From NCBI GenBank assembly GCA_945637225.1, contig CALZDE010000109.1, positions 1 to 7,030 on the forward strand: DNA of 7,030 nucleotides, read 5' to 3'. The notes below the pieces were generated by a model. That model did not search any database and was not told the origin of the DNA. It worked only from the letters and a program-made list of their open reading frames with translations. Of this stretch, positions 4,556 to 7,030 are shown piece after piece. Position numbers and translations under genes: made by a program. How positions within the stretch are numbered: the first letter of the stretch is position 1; each line of letters opens with the position of its first letter. Source of the stretch: an uncultured Selenomonadaceae bacterium. Its GTDB lineage: Bacteria > Bacillota > Negativicutes > Selenomonadales > Selenomonadaceae.

Positions 4556-6946
4556 TTAGTTGTTTTCAACTATTTCATTGGCAAGATTCATGGCAACAAC
4601 ACCATCAGAAGCATAGAAGTCAGCACCAGCCTCATCAGCATATTCCTGAGTGAGAGCGGCACCGCCTACCATTACCTTGGCAGGACAGCCAGCTTCCTTC
4701 AGCTGTTTGATTACTTCATCAATCTGTGTCATGGTGGTAGTCATGAGAGCGCAGAGTCCGACTATATCTGCATTGCTTTCAATGGCAGAACGAACGATTT
4801 CCTCTGCAGGGACATCCTTGCCCAAATCAATGAGCTTAAATCCGCTGTTCTCTAGAAGTGCACCAACGATATTCTTGCCTAAGTCATGAACGTCGCCCTT
4901 TACAGTAGCAAGAACAACAGTTCCTTTAGTGGTACCTTCCTGAGCAGGGAATTTTTCCTTGAGATGGATAAATGCACCGCGCATAGCTTCAGCGGCTAAA
5001 AGCACCTGTGGCAAGAACACACGTCCTGCACCGAAGTCAATGCCTATGTCGTTCATAGCGGCAGTAAGTGCCTTTTCGGTAATTTCGTTAGGGTCATTTC
5101 CCTCTGCTAAAGCCCTGTCAATAAGCTCTGGCATAGCGTCAGCATCACCGTCAATAACGGCTGCCTTTATAGCGGAAAGAGCATCTAATTCAACGTGCTT
5201 TGCGGTAGCGGCTGCCTTTGGCACTGCAAGATTGGCTTCGTTTCTGCTGTAATCACGTCCGTTAGGATCCTTGCCAAGAAGTGCCATGCTTGCCATGAGA
5301 GCGTTCTGCATTGAATCATCATATGGATTCATGATAGGTGCATCAAGACCAGCGGCAAGGCACATACTGAAGAAGGTACTATTAATGAGAGGTCTGTTTG
5401 GCAGGCCGAAGGAAATATTGCTGAGTCCCATTGTAGCAGGGTAACCGTATTTCTCACGATAGAGGCGAAGTGTTTCTAATACCTGCTGACAGGCATCAGG
5501 GGCGGAAGCTATTGTCATTACAAGGCCATCTAAGAGGAAGTCACCATCTTTAAGCCCTGCTTCCTTTGCCTTGGTGATGATGGTATCCATGATTTCAATA
5601 CGCTGTGCAGGATTCTTTGGCAGTCCTTCATCAGTAAGAGGCAAGCAGAGAATTGCGGCACCATACTTTTTCGCCAGTGGGATAAAGGTATCGAGACGAG
5701 CCTGTTCTGCACTGACGGAATTAATGAGGGCTCGGCCAGGATAATAGCGAAGACCTGCTTCAAGTGCAACAGGGTCACTGGTGTCAATGACGAGAGGTGC
5801 ATCTGTAAGCTGTGCAATCTCAGTAACGGCACGTTTCATAGCGGCGGCCTGGTCAATACCGCCAACACCCATATTTACATCGAGAAGCTTTGCACCAGCC
5901 TTTACCTGGTCGATAGCTTCCTTTTTGACGGAAAGGAAGGAACCATCCTTTATCTCAGCGGCTAATTTCTTACGGCCAGTAGGGTTGATACGCTCACCGA
6001 TAAGAGCAGTAGGAAGCTCCTTGTCAATGGTAACTGTTTTACTGCGGCTGGTGAGCATGAGACGACGGCGGATTGGACGGTGCGGAGGAAGGGAAGCTTC
6101 ACATTTTGTTACCGCCTTTTTGATTTCACGTATATGTTCTGGGGTAGTGCCACAGCAACCGCCTATGTAGGTTGCACCAGCTTTTAAAAGCTCAGGTACC
6201 CACTTGCCGAAATCCTCTGGTCCCATTGGGAAAATGGTTTTTCCATCAACGAGAAGTGGCAGGCCTGCATTTGGCTGAACGCTGATTGGCTTATCTGTAT
6301 TTTCAGCAAGGATTTTTACGATAGGCACGAGCTGTTCTGGTCCAAGAGAGCAGTTGATACCGATGATGTCAGCACCAAGAGCGTCAAGGGTAATAGCAGC
6401 GGTCTGTGGGTCAGTACCAGTTACAGTACGTCCGTCCTCACTGTAGGAAAGCTGGCAGATAACAGGAAGATTGGTAACGGATTTTGCGGCAAGAAGTGCG
6501 GCACGTGTTTCCTGCATATCAATATGAGTCTCAATGAGAATATAATCCGCTCCAGCTTCAGCAAGTGCTTTCGCCTGTTCAGCAAAGTTGTCATAGGCTT
6601 CCTCAAAGTCAAGGTCACCCAGTGGCTTAATGAAACGGCCTGTAGGACCCATACCGCCAACGACTTTTGCGTTATCTCCAGCGGCTTCCTTGGCAATACG
6701 TACTGCCGCAGTATTTAATTCAACAACTCTGTCACCGAGGCCGTAATGCTCCAGCTTTAGACGGGTAGCACCGAAGGTATTGGTATCAATCATGGTGGAA
6801 CCAGCTTCAATGTAGCTTAGATGAACAGCTTTTACAGCATCAGGATTTTCTATATTCAGAAGTTCGGGGCAGGTACCAGGCTTTAAAGCACCACTTTTCT
6901 GTAATTCAGTACCAAAACCGCCATCAAATATTTCGATTTTTCTCAT
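4556..6946 (-). CDS. metH: Cobalamin-dependent methionine synthase, no reactivation domain
   Basis: Transfers the methyl group of 5-methyltetrahydrofolate to homocysteine through a cobalamin cofactor, in the cytosol. Domains in order: homocysteine-binding barrel (about 1-290) starting DGGFGTELQ, with zinc ligands Cys199 (GINCSLGP) and Cys264-Cys265 (GGCCGTTP); pterin-binding barrel (about 305-575) starting LIGERINPTGRKKL and with LLDVNMG (354-360); helical cap (about 590-665); cobalamin-binding domain (about 672-796) with GDVHDLGKNIV, where His687 is the lower axial ligand of the D-x-H-x-x-G motif. The protein ends here at 796 aa, while E. coli MetH is over 1200 aa with an AdoMet-binding reactivation domain; that domain is absent, as in many anaerobes. 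Start ATG at 6946 follows AGAAAGGA with 7 nt spacing. The gene stands alone in the window; metF or a separate reactivase could lie beyond the right edge. A corrinoid methyltransferase with another acceptor is less likely given both barrels and the zinc site. Confidence 0.94.
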   Translation of the reverse strand: MRKIEIFDGGFGTELQKSGALKPGTCPELLNIENPDAVKAVHLSYIEAGSTMIDTNTFGATRLKLEHYGLGDRVVELNTAAVRIAKEAAGDNAKVVGGMGPTGRFIKPLGDLDFEEAYDNFAEQAKALAEAGADYILIETHIDMQETRAALLAAKSVTNLPVICQLSYSEDGRTVTGTDPQTAAITLDALGADIIGINCSLGPEQLVPIVKILAENTDKPISVQPNAGLPLLVDGKTIFPMGPEDFGKWVPELLKAGATYIGGCCGTTPEHIREIKKAVTKCEASLPPHRPIRRRLMLTSRSKTVTIDKELPTALIGERINPTGRKKLAAEIKDGSFLSVKKEAIDQVKAGAKLLDVNMGVGGIDQAAAMKRAVTEIAQLTDAPLVIDTSDPVALEAGLRYYPGRALINSVSAEQARLDTFIPLAKKYGAAILCLPLTDEGLPKNPAQRIEIMDTIITKAKEAGLKDGDFLLDGLVMTIASAPDACQQVLETLRLYREKYGYPATMGLSNISFGLPNRPLINSTFFSMCLAAGLDAPIMNPYDDSMQNALMASMALLGKDPNGRDYSRNEANLAVPKAAATAKHVELDALSAIKAAVIDGDADAMPELIDRALAEGNDPNEITEKALTAAMNDIGIDFGAGRVFLPQVLLAAEAMRGAFIHLKEKFPAQEGTTKGTVVLATVKGDVHDLGKNIVGALLENSGFKLIDLGKDVPAEEIVRSAIESNADIVGLCALMTTTMTQIDEVIKQLKEAGCPAKVMVGGAALTQEYADEAGADFYASDGVVAMNLANEIVENN

Positions 6947-7030
6947 AGATATTTCCTTTCTGAAATGCTCAATAATTTATTTCATTCACTAAATAAAGTT
7001 AGTTAGCATATATTTTTAGTATGAATTATA
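6947..7030 (-). promoter_or_regulatory. metH upstream region, leader incomplete at window edge
   Basis: Apart from the metH ribosome binding site next to the gene, this AT-rich stretch shows an inverted repeat TTTATTT-N8-AAATAAA (6976-6982 and 6991-6997, plus-strand coordinates), a doubled CTAA, and two weak minus-strand -10 candidates (TATGCT at 7010-7005 and TATAAT at 7030-7025). No -35 can be checked because the window ends. I see no conserved SAM or cobalamin riboswitch core in these 84 nt; one could lie further upstream. Confidence 0.3.

Noticed and set aside
4650..6718. Several 64- to 129-codon open frames over metH on both strands
   Set aside because: Serine/alanine-rich or low-information shadows of the metH frame, without good ribosome binding sites or known motifs.
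6947..7030. SAM or cobalamin riboswitch before metH
   Set aside because: The 84 nt in view show no conserved core of either class; a leader further upstream lies outside the window.
1..7030. CRISPR array, tRNA/rRNA genes, insertion sequences, phage or attachment sites
   Set aside because: No spaced repeats, no cloverleaf or rRNA-like stretch, no transposase or integrase frame and no terminal repeats were seen on either strand.

Overview
The window reads as ordinary chromosome from a low-to-moderate GC anaerobic Bacillota-type bacterium. Strong GAAAGG/GGGAGG-type ribosome binding sites, a LytS-like kinase paired with a SARP-type response regulator, and a cobalamin-dependent methionine synthase without a reactivation domain all fit. 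My best guess is a Negativicutes relative (Selenomonas/Megamonas/Anaerovibrio-like gut or rumen organism), but this is an inference from gene style and is not proven by the sequence.

Layout from left to right. Positions 1-105 hold two hairpins; the second is a strong 13-bp stem that ends the minus-strand thiD gene (hydroxymethylpyrimidine/phosphomethylpyrimidine kinase, thiamine pathway). A 96-bp divergent gap follows, with an extended -10 promoter for thiD. The plus-strand gene at 1006-2091 encodes a secreted SGNH/GDSL esterase of the bimodular CE2-like type. Then comes the most interesting part: a 110-bp AT-rich gap (2092-2201) with a tandem 11-bp direct repeat placed just upstream of an extended -10 element, a 35-codon micro-ORF with an excellent ribosome binding site (2202-2309), a six-TM sensor histidine kinase (2319-3665) and a REC + winged-helix SARP-like response regulator (3680-4456). 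These three ORFs are tightly packed (9 and 14 nt gaps) and look like one operon. A long imperfect inverted repeat flanked by an A-run and a T-run (4468-4547) separates this operon from the convergent minus-strand metH-type gene (4556-6946), whose upstream region runs off the window.

How the parts may work together. The thiamine gene, the esterase and methionine synthase look like independent units. The central cassette looks like a self-contained signalling circuit. The direct repeats have the 11-bp period and the 8-bp distance to the -10 element known for Streptomyces SARP operators, so the response regulator may control its own operon. The micro-ORF is then co-produced with a kinase that has a sizeable predicted outside loop. 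Whether the micro-ORF product is a signal, a modulator of the kinase or only a translational leader cannot be decided from the sequence; it is the best candidate here for something undescribed.
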